Shown here: in pieces, positions 1-5,443 of the stretch
How positions within the stretch are numbered: position 1 is the stretch's first letter
Layout: the number at the start of each line of letters is the position of its first letter
Origin: Hyphomicrobiales bacterium
Lineage (GTDB): Bacteria; Pseudomonadota; Alphaproteobacteria; Rhizobiales; Aestuariivirgaceae
Length of the DNA stretch: 5,443 bases
Assembly: GCA_023266715.1 (NCBI GenBank)
Contig: JAHFPK010000200.1
Coordinates: forward strand, 1 to 5,443
Reading direction: 5' to 3'
Translations under genes and position numbers: made by a program
The notes under the pieces: generated by a model
Databases searched by the model: none
Seen by the model: only the letters and a program-made list of their open reading frames with translations
Told to the model about the DNA's origin: nothing

Positions 1-323
1 CGAACCTTGCCGCTGGCCAAAATGGGGTGCGGCCCCGCCTTCATGCCGGAACCATCCTTGGAATGGATCATCCAGCCGCAAATCAGGCCGCCGATCTTGT
101 CTTCCTCGACTTCTTTGCTTGTAAACACATCGACCACGCCCGGCATCTTCTTGGCCTTGGCGGTGTTGACCGACTTGATCGTGGCGTGGGCGTGGGGGCT
201 GCGCACAAAATACGCATAGGTCTGGTCCTTGAGGTTTATATCGTCGGTATACTGGCCCTTGCCGGTAATGAACCGCTTGTCTTCCTTGCGCTTCACGCGC
301 GCGCCAATTCCGGTGTCGGTCAT
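1..323 (-). CDS. coxL: Molybdenum hydroxylase large subunit, CoxL-like (form II CO dehydrogenase type), N-terminal part only
   Basis: Only the first 107 codons are visible; the gene runs off the left edge. The full family protein is roughly 750 to 800 residues, so about six sevenths is missing. The visible part begins MTDTGIGARVKRKEDKRF, followed by an ITGKGQYTDD segment (about residues 19-28) and FVRSPHAHATI (about 39-49). This is the usual start of the aldehyde oxidase/xanthine dehydrogenase a/b hammerhead domain in CoxL. The later stretch GGLICGWMIHSKDGSG (about 78-93) resembles form II CoxL proteins as I remember them. The large subunit carries the molybdopterin-cytosine dinucleotide cofactor and the active site, and acts in the cytoplasm with CoxS and the FAD subunit CoxM. 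The diagnostic active-site loop (AYxCSFR in form I, AYRGAGR in form II) lies outside the window, so CO as the substrate is unproven; it could be another aldehyde or purine hydroxylase. The start follows coxS by 14 nt, with a good ribosome binding site. Confidence 0.88.
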   Translation of the reverse strand, partial: MTDTGIGARVKRKEDKRFITGKGQYTDDINLKDQTYAYFVRSPHAHATIKSVNTAKAKKMPGVVDVFTSKEVEEDKIGGLICGWMIHSKDGSGMKAGPHPILASGKV

Positions 324-330
324 GATACGA

Positions 331-336
331 GCCTCC
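331..336 (-). promoter_or_regulatory. Ribosome binding site of coxL
   Basis: The minus strand reads GGAGGC, 7 nt before the ATG at 323-321. It lies in the 14-nt gap after the coxS stop and supports this ATG as the coxL start. Confidence 0.75.
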
Positions 337-337
337 G

Positions 338-802
338 TTACATTTTTTCGGCAGCGGACTGAACCGCCGCAACGATGTTATGATAGCCCGTGCAGCGGCA
401 GATATTTCCCGAAAGTTCGCGGCGGATAACCTCTTCGCTCACCTTCTTGCCATTGCGCTTCACAATGTCGATTGACGCCATGATCATGCCCGGCGTGCAG
501 AAACCGCACTGCAAACCATGGTTCTCGTGGAAAGCTTCCTGCATGGGGTGGAGCTTGCCATTCTTGGCAATCCCCTCGATGGTTGTCACCTCGGCGCCTT
601 CGCAGGCTACCGCGAGCGTTGTGCAGGATTTGACTGCCTTGCCATCGATGTGGACCACGCAGGCACCACACTGGCTGGTGTCACAGCCCACATGGGTTCC
701 CGTGAGGCCCAGATTTGTCCGGATAAAATCAACCAGCAGCGTGCGGTTTTCGATGTTTCCGCTCACCGCCTTGCCATTCACTTTCATGGAAATTGCGGGC
801 AT
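338..802 (-). CDS. coxS: Molybdenum hydroxylase 2Fe-2S small subunit, CoxS-like
   Basis: This 154-residue protein is full length for the small subunit of CO dehydrogenase and related molybdenum hydroxylases, which pass electrons from the molybdenum site of CoxL to the FAD of CoxM. Two [2Fe-2S] sites are visible. The N-terminal plant-ferredoxin-like domain has Cys40, Cys45, Cys48 and Cys60 (GCDTSQCGAC and the later KSC). The C-terminal helical domain has Cys99, Cys102, Cys135 and Cys137 (QCGFCTPGM and NICRCTGY). All eight ligands are present, so the protein looks intact. The ATG at 802 is preceded by GGGAGG at an 8-nt distance; an in-frame ATG at codon 6 is less well placed. coxL follows after 14 nt, so the two are surely cotranscribed. 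No coxM precedes coxS. The small-then-large order is that of form II clusters (S-L-M), not form I (M-S-L). The exact substrate cannot be told from this subunit. Confidence 0.95.
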   Translation of the reverse strand: MPAISMKVNGKAVSGNIENRTLLVDFIRTNLGLTGTHVGCDTSQCGACVVHIDGKAVKSCTTLAVACEGAEVTTIEGIAKNGKLHPMQEAFHENHGLQCGFCTPGMIMASIDIVKRNGKKVSEEVIRRELSGNICRCTGYHNIVAAVQSAAEKM

Positions 803-810
803 TCAGATTA

Positions 811-816
811 CCTCCC
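811..816 (-). promoter_or_regulatory. Ribosome binding site of coxS
   Basis: The minus strand reads GGGAGG, followed by TAATCTGA (8 nt) and the coxS ATG. This is a strong Shine-Dalgarno match at good spacing and fixes the start at 802. Confidence 0.75.
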
Positions 817-876
817 ATAGGGTCCCCTCGAAGGTCATAACGTCGCCCTCGTACGGGAATTTCTTTTTACGTCTGC

Positions 877-908
877 ATTATAATCAGCTTAGATTTGCTC
901 TTGGTCAA
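877..908 (-). promoter_or_regulatory. Candidate sigma-70 type promoter for coxSL
   Basis: On the minus strand a TTGACC box (908-903, overlapping the ltnD stop codon) is followed by a perfect TATAAT (882-877). The spacing between them is 20 nt, longer than the usual 16-18. Using GATTAT (885-880) as the -10 gives 17 nt but a weaker box. The stretch is AT-rich against its surroundings and is the only sizeable non-coding gap in the window. Transcription would start near 870, leaving a leader of about 68 nt before coxS. The -10 sits in an 8-bp palindrome, ATTATAAT. This is a prediction by eye; read-through from ltnD is the alternative. Confidence 0.35.
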
Positions 909-1828
909 GTGTCAGCAAGCGAAGAGGCGGGCAATTCGAGGCCAGTGACTTCGGCAATCATGCGCGCAACGGAGGCATCGTCATCGCGCTCCATGCCCGC
1001 CGCCGCCGTCATCAGGAACATCTGCAGAGCAGTTGCAGCAATTTGCAGCGGGAACTTTTCGTGCCGCCCCATATCGCTCACAATCCCGAGGTCCTTTGTG
1101 AATATTTCCACGGCACTTCGTGGGGCATAATCGCCATCGAGGATATGTGGCACGCGGTTCTCGAACATCCAGGAATTGCCGGCTGATGCTGTGATCACCT
1201 TATAGACTGTGGGCAAATCAAGACCGAGTTTCTTGGCGAACGTCACCGCCTCGCAGGCCGCGGCAATATGAACGCCCGCCAGAAGCTGGTTCACCATCTT
1301 GAAGGAAGCGCCAATGCCCGCGGCATCGCCAAGCTCATACACAGTTGTCGCTATGGCATCGAGCACCGGCCGCGCTTTCTGGAAAGCCTGGGCCGAACCT
1401 GACGCCATCACGGTCAATTGGCCGATAGCCGCCTTGGCCGCTCCTCCGCTGATGGGCGCGTCGAGATAGAGCAGGTCAAGCGCTTCGGCTTTGGCAGCAA
1501 GCCTGCGGGCATCGTCCGGTGCCATGGTGGCGGAGGAGATGATTACGCCGCCCCGCTTCATGGCCGCTGCCGCACCATTTTCACCGAACAAAACCATATC
1601 GGTTTGCGCGGCGTTGACGACAACAACCAGCAGGACGTCCGCTCCCTTGGCAGCCCCGGCCAAGTTCGAGGCGCTGGTGCCGCCAGCCTCAGCCAGCTTT
1701 GCGACTGCCGATGAATTGATATCATAGCCCGCAACCCGTATTCCCCGCTTGACCATGGATTGCGCCATGCCGAGCCCCATGGAGCCCAGTCCTATGACTC
1801 CTGCCGCCACTGCATTTTGCGTTGCCAT
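905..1828 (-). CDS. ltnD: L-threonate dehydrogenase, NAD-dependent (3-hydroxyisobutyrate dehydrogenase family)
   Basis: This 307-residue enzyme of the beta-hydroxyacid dehydrogenase family probably oxidises C2 of L-threonate (or a related tetronate) to 2-oxo-tetronate with NAD+, in the cytoplasm. The N-terminal Rossmann motif GLGSMGLGM lies at residues 13-21. An Asp follows at 36 (GYD), as expected for NAD rather than NADP. The substrate loop DAPISGGAAKA lies at about 124-134, the catalytic lysine is Lys177 in KMVNQLL, and GNSWMFENRVPHIL (about 217-230) is very like known LtnD. The neighbouring otnK and otnC strongly favour LtnD over tartronate semialdehyde reductase or 3-hydroxyisobutyrate dehydrogenase. 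I chose the ATG at 1828 because AGGGAG sits 11 nt upstream. An in-frame GTG at 1840 would add four residues but overlaps that ribosome binding site, so it is less likely. The gene begins 15 nt after the otnC stop and ends the tetronate operon. Confidence 0.9.
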   Translation of the reverse strand: MATQNAVAAGVIGLGSMGLGMAQSMVKRGIRVAGYDINSSAVAKLAEAGGTSASNLAGAAKGADVLLVVVVNAAQTDMVLFGENGAAAAMKRGGVIISSATMAPDDARRLAAKAEALDLLYLDAPISGGAAKAAIGQLTVMASGSAQAFQKARPVLDAIATTVYELGDAAGIGASFKMVNQLLAGVHIAAACEAVTFAKKLGLDLPTVYKVITASAGNSWMFENRVPHILDGDYAPRSAVEIFTKDLGIVSDMGRHEKFPLQIAATALQMFLMTAAAGMERDDDASVARMIAEVTGLELPASSLADT

Positions 1829-1839
1829 GACTGTACTCA

Positions 1840-1845
1840 CTCCCT
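1840..1845 (-). promoter_or_regulatory. Ribosome binding site of ltnD, decides the start
   Basis: The minus strand reads AGGGAG, overlapping the TAG stop of otnC. It is 11 nt before the ATG at 1828. The alternative GTG start at 1840 shares a base with this site and has no other purine-rich site upstream, so the ATG is preferred. The overlap with the otnC stop suggests translational coupling. Confidence 0.55.
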
Positions 1846-2473
1846 ATGGAAATCTTCGCTTCAGGTCGGCCACCTGCGCAGTGCTCAGGTAACGCGCCGG
1901 CCGGCCGTGAAGCAACAGATAGAGCCGGGCCGTCTCCTCCAACTCCTCAATTGCATCGACCGCGGCGGAAAGCGACGAACCCGAAACCACCGGGCCATGA
2001 TTGGCAAGAAGGACAGCCGCGTGTTTTGCCGCGAACTGCCCAACCGCCTTGCCCAAGGCTGTATCGCCTGGGGCGAAGTAGGGAATGAGCGGCAATTTTC
2101 CAACCCGCATGACGTAATAGGCGGTGATTGGCGGCAGCACGTCGTCATGGTTGATGCCTTCCAGGCACGACACGGCAACCGAATGGGTGGAATGCAAATG
2201 AACCACGGCGCCTGCCTGTGCCCGCTCCCGGTACATGGCGAGATGAAGAAAGCTTTCCTTGGTAGGCGCATCCCCGGATATCAATTTGCCTTTCTCGTCA
2301 AGCTTTGACAGGCGCGACGGATCAAGCCGCCCCAATGATGAACCCGTGGGTGTCATGAGCCAGCCATCGTCAATTTTCACGCTGATGTTGCCTGAGCTTC
2401 CGAAGGTCAGCCGCCGCTCGAACATCGACCGGGCCATTTCAACGATGAGATCGCGGGCATCGAATTCGTTCAT
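1844..2473 (-). CDS. otnC: 3-oxo-tetronate 4-phosphate decarboxylase (class II aldolase/adducin fold)
   Basis: This 209-residue protein is the usual length for the class II aldolase/adducin family. In the tetronate pathway it decarboxylates 3-oxo-tetronate 4-phosphate to dihydroxyacetone phosphate plus CO2. Visible family marks are GSSGNIS (25-31), TPTGSSLG (41-48, phosphate binding), Glu73 in PTKES as the catalytic acid/base, and the divalent-metal ligands His92 and His94 (VHLHSTHS) with His159 (LLANHGPV). Nothing key is missing. L-fuculose-phosphate and L-ribulose-phosphate 4-epimerase relatives share the fold. The assignment to OtnC rests on the otnK and ltnD neighbours and on overall resemblance. 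The ATG overlaps the otnK TGA by 4 nt (ATGA), with GGAGG 7 nt upstream inside otnK, so the two are probably coupled in translation. Confidence 0.9.
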   Translation of the reverse strand: MNEFDARDLIVEMARSMFERRLTFGSSGNISVKIDDGWLMTPTGSSLGRLDPSRLSKLDEKGKLISGDAPTKESFLHLAMYRERAQAGAVVHLHSTHSVAVSCLEGINHDDVLPPITAYYVMRVGKLPLIPYFAPGDTALGKAVGQFAAKHAAVLLANHGPVVSGSSLSAAVDAIEELEETARLYLLLHGRPARYLSTAQVADLKRRFP

Positions 2474-3729
2474 TTCAGCGCCTCCAATGCTTCGGCGAAG
2501 AAATCGGTGCCCCCGAAGTTTCCAGACTTGAGCGCAAGTGCGTATCTTGGTTCACCATAGGATAATGTAGCGGGAACGCCGGGGGAAATCTGCGCGCCGA
2601 TTTCCAGTCCCTTGATGCCAAGGGCGGACACAACGGCGCCCGATGTTTCACCGCCGGCAACCACGAAACGCCGCACCCCGGCCTGGGCCAGGCCTTTCGC
2701 AATGGCAGCGATGGCATTTTCAATCATGGCACCTGCCTGTTCACGGCCGAACCGCAATTGTATTTCCGAGACTTTATCGGGTAGAGCACTCGCATAAATC
2801 AGCACCGGGCAAGATTGCAGCTTTGATAGGGCCCACGCAACAATTTCGGCGACCAGTTTGTCTTTGTTGACGGAGAGTTCCACCACATCAATGGCGCGGG
2901 CTGGATATTTCGCCTTCATCGCAGCAACTTGTACAAGCGTTGCCGCCGAGCTGCTTCCCGAGAGAACGACGCCACCGCCACCCACAGGTGCGAGAGGCTT
3001 TGGCTTTCGGCGCTTGGGCAAGAGTCCCCGTTTCCGGAAATTTTCAGGCAGGCCAATGGCGGCACCCGATCCTCCGGTGACGAGGGCAAGCTTTGCTACT
3101 GCCTCACCGATATGGAGCAGATCGGTATCTTCTATCGCATCGACGATGGCATGACGGATACCACGCGATTGTAAGTCAGCAAAGGCGGAAGCAATCGCCT
3201 TGGCCCCCTGTTTCACCACGTCGTGGGCAACAAGTCCTGTCTTGTGGGGCGTTTGGCGCGCCAGCACGTTCACCAGATTGGAATCATGCATCGGTGTGAG
3301 GGGATGGTGGCGCATGCTCGAGTCCGAAAGGAGGACCTGCCCCACAAACAGATGCCCCATGTAGATTGTGCGGCCGGTTTCCGGAAAGGCCGGACAGGCA
3401 ATGGTGAAATCGGAGCCAAGTTCGTCAAGCAGGGCGTCCGCCACCGGCCCGATATTGCCTTTGTCAGTCGAGTCGAAAGTCGAGCAATACTTGAAGTAAA
3501 TCTGACGTGCCCCATGCTGTTTTAGCCAGCGGCAGGCGGCGAGCGATTGAGCCACCGCTTCATGCGCCGGAATGGTGCGGGACTTAAGAGCAATCACAAT
3601 GGCGTCCGTATCGGGCGGCAGACCTGTGGGTTCACCGATGATCTGCATGGTTCGCATGCCACAGCGGGTAAGCGTATTCGCAAGGTCCGTCGCTCCGGTG
3701 AAATCATCGGCAATGCAACCAACCAACAA
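2470..3729 (-). CDS. otnK: 3-oxo-tetronate 4-kinase (four-carbon acid sugar kinase, formerly DUF1537)
   Basis: This 419-residue kinase uses ATP to phosphorylate O4 of 3-oxo-tetronate, giving the substrate of OtnC. The N-terminal substrate domain shows IADDFTGATD (6-15), KYCSTFDST (80-88), CPAFPETGRTIYMGHLFVG (112-130) and the HPLTPM region (142-147). The C-terminal nucleotide-binding domain shows VVLSGSSSAAT (254-264), VAGGETSGAV (357-366), GEP (392-394) and the closing KSGNFGG (401-407). The whole pattern follows the characterised OtnK of Haemophilus influenzae (about 413 residues) as I recall it, more than the D-threonate (DtnK) or 3-oxo-isoapionate (OiaK) kinases of the same family. The start is TTG, not ATG: the in-frame TAA of the upstream gene is only two codons earlier, and GGAG lies 8 nt before this TTG. 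A second TTG follows directly and cannot be excluded. The 3' end overlaps otnC by 4 nt. Confidence 0.93.
   Translation of the reverse strand: MLVGCIADDFTGATDLANTLTRCGMRTMQIIGEPTGLPPDTDAIVIALKSRTIPAHEAVAQSLAACRWLKQHGARQIYFKYCSTFDSTDKGNIGPVADALLDELGSDFTIACPAFPETGRTIYMGHLFVGQVLLSDSSMRHHPLTPMHDSNLVNVLARQTPHKTGLVAHDVVKQGAKAIASAFADLQSRGIRHAIVDAIEDTDLLHIGEAVAKLALVTGGSGAAIGLPENFRKRGLLPKRRKPKPLAPVGGGGVVLSGSSSAATLVQVAAMKAKYPARAIDVVELSVNKDKLVAEIVAWALSKLQSCPVLIYASALPDKVSEIQLRFGREQAGAMIENAIAAIAKGLAQAGVRRFVVAGGETSGAVVSALGIKGLEIGAQISPGVPATLSYGEPRYALALKSGNFGGTDFFAEALEALK
2481..2485 (-). promoter_or_regulatory. Ribosome binding site of otnC, inside otnK
   Basis: The minus strand reads GGAGG within the last codons of otnK, 7 nt before the otnC ATG at 2473. 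It supports the start that overlaps the otnK stop. Confidence 0.7.
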
Positions 3730-3732
3730 GGC

Positions 3733-5443
3733 TTATGCTCCAGCAACGCGGACGATCGCATAGGGGCCGATGTCGAGACCGGCTACTTTCTTCACGGGTG
3801 CTCCAGCTTTCGTGAGGTAGTCGGGACGTCGAACAACGGTATCGAAGCTCTTTTCGTCCAGAACGTGAAGCTGGGCAGCCCCCTTGAACCCACTTACCTT
3901 GACCGATTGCCGGTCACCCGTCAGGTTGGCAAGCCACAGCACCGGGCCGGCCTTTGATTGATGGGCGAGCGTTGCAATTTTTCCCGGAGCGCCACTCTCT
4001 GTTTCAATATGTCTTGTGCCGCTGGCGCGCCCAAGCCCCGCCAGGAGGTGATAGGCGGGATAGACTGTTGCATCGCTGCCATCAAAGCCTGGCTGCATAT
4101 AGCTGGACTTGCGATAGATGAGACCCTGGGCTCCGGTCACGGAACCCAACGAGATTGCATCAAGCTTGCCCTTTGTTGCCGCGGCCACCAAGCCGAGATT
4201 CCAGGCCGCCGCGAACAGGCCCCGTTGCCGCGGATCCATATCGGAAAGGCAGACACGGCCGTTGTTGGGGTTAGCCGCAACCGTCGCGCCATAGGGGTTG
4301 TCACGGCAGGGAATGCTGGTTGGACCCATGTGATAGGGCGATGTCCCGATCATGGCGCGCGTCGATGCGATGATCCATGGCAAGGATTCGAGGGTTTCCA
4401 TGACCGAGAGATCATCGGCAGAATGCACAATGGGGCATGCCGTATGGGTGATGAAATCAAATACGCCTTGTGGTGGACGCTTGCGGTTCAACTCAGTGAA
4501 AAAGGAAAGCATGCCCCCGCCTAGCGGCACGCCGGGAAACGCCTTGCGCGCCGCCGCCGCCATTTCTTCATAGGTTGGTCCCCAGGGCCGCGGAGTATTG
4601 GGCTGAAAGGATTTAAGATCATGCATTTGCGTAATCACAACGGCATCCGGCTTGAAGTCGGCGGCGCGCAACGCGCTTGCGATGGCATGAGCCTCTTCAT
4701 CGGCTGACGCCTTTGCGGGCAAAACAATTTCCAGCGTTGCCGGGAAGCCGGTGTGCTCTCTCAATGCACGAAAGGCTGTGGCGGCTTCGGCCTGGTTTTT
4801 TTCACGCCCGTCAATCTGCATGACAAGATGGCCAGGTTTTGCTGCAGCGATCAGATCGGCCTTCTCAAGCGCATGCTTGGCTTCCGCCATGGGAACGCCA
4901 ACGCCGATGGAAGGCACGTGGCCCTTGAGCTTTCCGAGCGCCACGGAGATGGTGCCCCCTGATTTCGCTGAGACCTTCACAGCAGGTTTTCCTTCGATGG
5001 TGAGCTTGATCGACTGCGTGAAAGCCTCACCCTTCTTCAGCGTATAGGGCCAAGGATCAAGCAACGAGCACACATAGGTCTTGTATGAGGCATCCATCCA
5101 GTTGCGATGGTCCTCCATCTCAAATTTATTTCCCTCCATCACGACCGTTGCCGTGACTCCTGGCATTACCGTGTGCTTCAAGGAACGGATTTCAAAGATG
5201 GGCTGCCCGGGGCTGATGATCTTCGGAAAGCTCCGCTTCTCCCGCTTGCCGTCCACATGCACAACCTCGACGGGTTTTCCAACTACACCTTCGAGCGGAT
5301 GCAGGATGACAAAACCTGAACGATTGGTGAGGAAGTCGCTCAGTGGCATGCCATCGGCAGAAAACATAAGTGTACCATCCGGCTTGGCTTCGATCTTCGC
5401 CTGGTACTTGAGGGATTGTTCCGCATCACTGCAGGTGGTATCA
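3733..5443 (-). CDS. D-apionate lactonase-like protein (ApnL family), 5' end outside window
   Basis: An open frame of 569 codons enters from the right edge and ends in TAA; the true start lies outside. An internal ATG at 5367 (visible residue 26) is not a convincing start, since conserved-looking sequence continues upstream of it. The architecture appears to be an N-terminal beta-rich domain with FLTNRSGFVILHPLEG (37-52) and FEMEDHRNWMDASYKTYV (107-124), a TIM-barrel-like middle domain (about 175-400) with GGGMLSFFTELNR (308-320) and ITHTACPIVHSADD (331-344), and a small C-terminal beta domain (about 480-569). I recognise the FEMEDxRNWxDASYKTYV region from D-apionate lactonase, which opens D-apionolactone to D-apionate in D-apiose breakdown. 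Glu317 in TELNR sits where glycoside-hydrolase-like barrels place a catalytic glutamate; that is inference. There is no apionate oxidoisomerase beside it. Its partners otnK, otnC and ltnD suggest a tetronate-related lactone as the substrate. I see no signal peptide, but the N-terminus is missing. The family call is fairly likely; the substrate is open. Confidence 0.65.
   Translation of the reverse strand, partial: DTTCSDAEQSLKYQAKIEAKPDGTLMFSADGMPLSDFLTNRSGFVILHPLEGVVGKPVEVVHVDGKREKRSFPKIISPGQPIFEIRSLKHTVMPGVTATVVMEGNKFEMEDHRNWMDASYKTYVCSLLDPWPYTLKKGEAFTQSIKLTIEGKPAVKVSAKSGGTISVALGKLKGHVPSIGVGVPMAEAKHALEKADLIAAAKPGHLVMQIDGREKNQAEAATAFRALREHTGFPATLEIVLPAKASADEEAHAIASALRAADFKPDAVVITQMHDLKSFQPNTPRPWGPTYEEMAAAARKAFPGVPLGGGMLSFFTELNRKRPPQGVFDFITHTACPIVHSADDLSVMETLESLPWIIASTRAMIGTSPYHMGPTSIPCRDNPYGATVAANPNNGRVCLSDMDPRQRGLFAAAWNLGLVAAATKGKLDAISLGSVTGAQGLIYRKSSYMQPGFDGSDATVYPAYHLLAGLGRASGTRHIETESGAPGKIATLAHQSKAGPVLWLANLTGDRQSVKVSGFKGAAQLHVLDEKSFDTVVRRPDYLTKAGAPVKKVAGLDIGPYAIVRVAGA
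3738..3741 (-). promoter_or_regulatory. Ribosome binding site of otnK, supports a TTG start
   Basis: The minus strand reads GGAG in the last codons of the upstream lactonase-like gene, 8 nt before the TTG at 3729. No ATG or GTG is available between the upstream stop codon and the conserved start of the kinase domain, so this site supports the rare TTG start. Confidence 0.6.

Noticed and set aside
841..870. Possible terminator hairpin after ltnD around CCCGTACGAGGG on the minus strand
   Set aside because: The stem is only 3 bp (CCC/GGG) with mismatches inside and no U-run after it. It is too weak to call.
390..1130. Long open frame of 246 codons on the plus strand
   Set aside because: It runs antisense across coxS, the intergenic gap and the end of ltnD, resembles no family I know, and has no good ribosome binding site. 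It is a shadow of the well-supported minus-strand genes.
1829..1840. GTG start of ltnD at 1840
   Set aside because: It shares a base with the only purine-rich ribosome binding site. The ATG at 1828 has usable spacing and still includes the whole Rossmann motif.
1760..2308. Plus-strand open frame of 182 codons opposite otnC and the start of ltnD
   Set aside because: The opposite strand carries otnC with all its metal and catalytic residues. The plus-strand translation is rich in Arg, His and Cys without any motif.
3958..4524. Plus-strand open frame of 188 codons opposite the lactonase-like gene
   Set aside because: It is antisense to a long, coherent coding frame, and its composition (many Cys, Arg, His) is typical of shadow translation.

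Overview
The window reads as a densely packed catabolic region on the minus strand of a moderately GC-rich Gram-negative bacterium. The combination of a CoxS/CoxL-type molybdenum hydroxylase with a four-carbon sugar-acid operon, and the look of the proteins, recall Alphaproteobacteria (Rhizobiales/Hyphomicrobiales). That placement comes from protein resemblance by memory, not from a search.

All genes are transcribed right to left. The first is a large protein whose 5' end lies beyond the right edge; it resembles D-apionate lactonase (ApnL). It is followed by otnK (3-oxo-tetronate kinase), otnC (3-oxo-tetronate 4-phosphate decarboxylase, class II aldolase fold) and ltnD (L-threonate dehydrogenase). 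Spacing is very tight: 3 nt between the lactonase stop and the otnK TTG start, a 4-nt ATGA overlap between otnK and otnC, and an ltnD ribosome binding site that overlaps the otnC stop. These four genes look like one translationally coupled operon. After a 102-nt gap holding a plausible promoter come coxS (2Fe-2S small subunit) and the first 107 codons of coxL (molybdopterin large subunit), which runs off the left edge.

Together the operon suggests breakdown of L-threonate or a related tetronate. LtnD oxidises C2, an isomerase (OtnI, not in the window) would move the keto group to C3, OtnK phosphorylates O4, and OtnC decarboxylates to dihydroxyacetone phosphate, which enters glycolysis. The lactonase-like protein at the head could open a sugar-acid lactone to feed this route. 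The coxSL pair has the small-then-large order of form II CO dehydrogenase-like enzymes and may be a separate unit. Apart from the 102-nt gap, essentially the whole window is coding. I see no RNA genes, insertion sequences, CRISPR arrays or phage genes.
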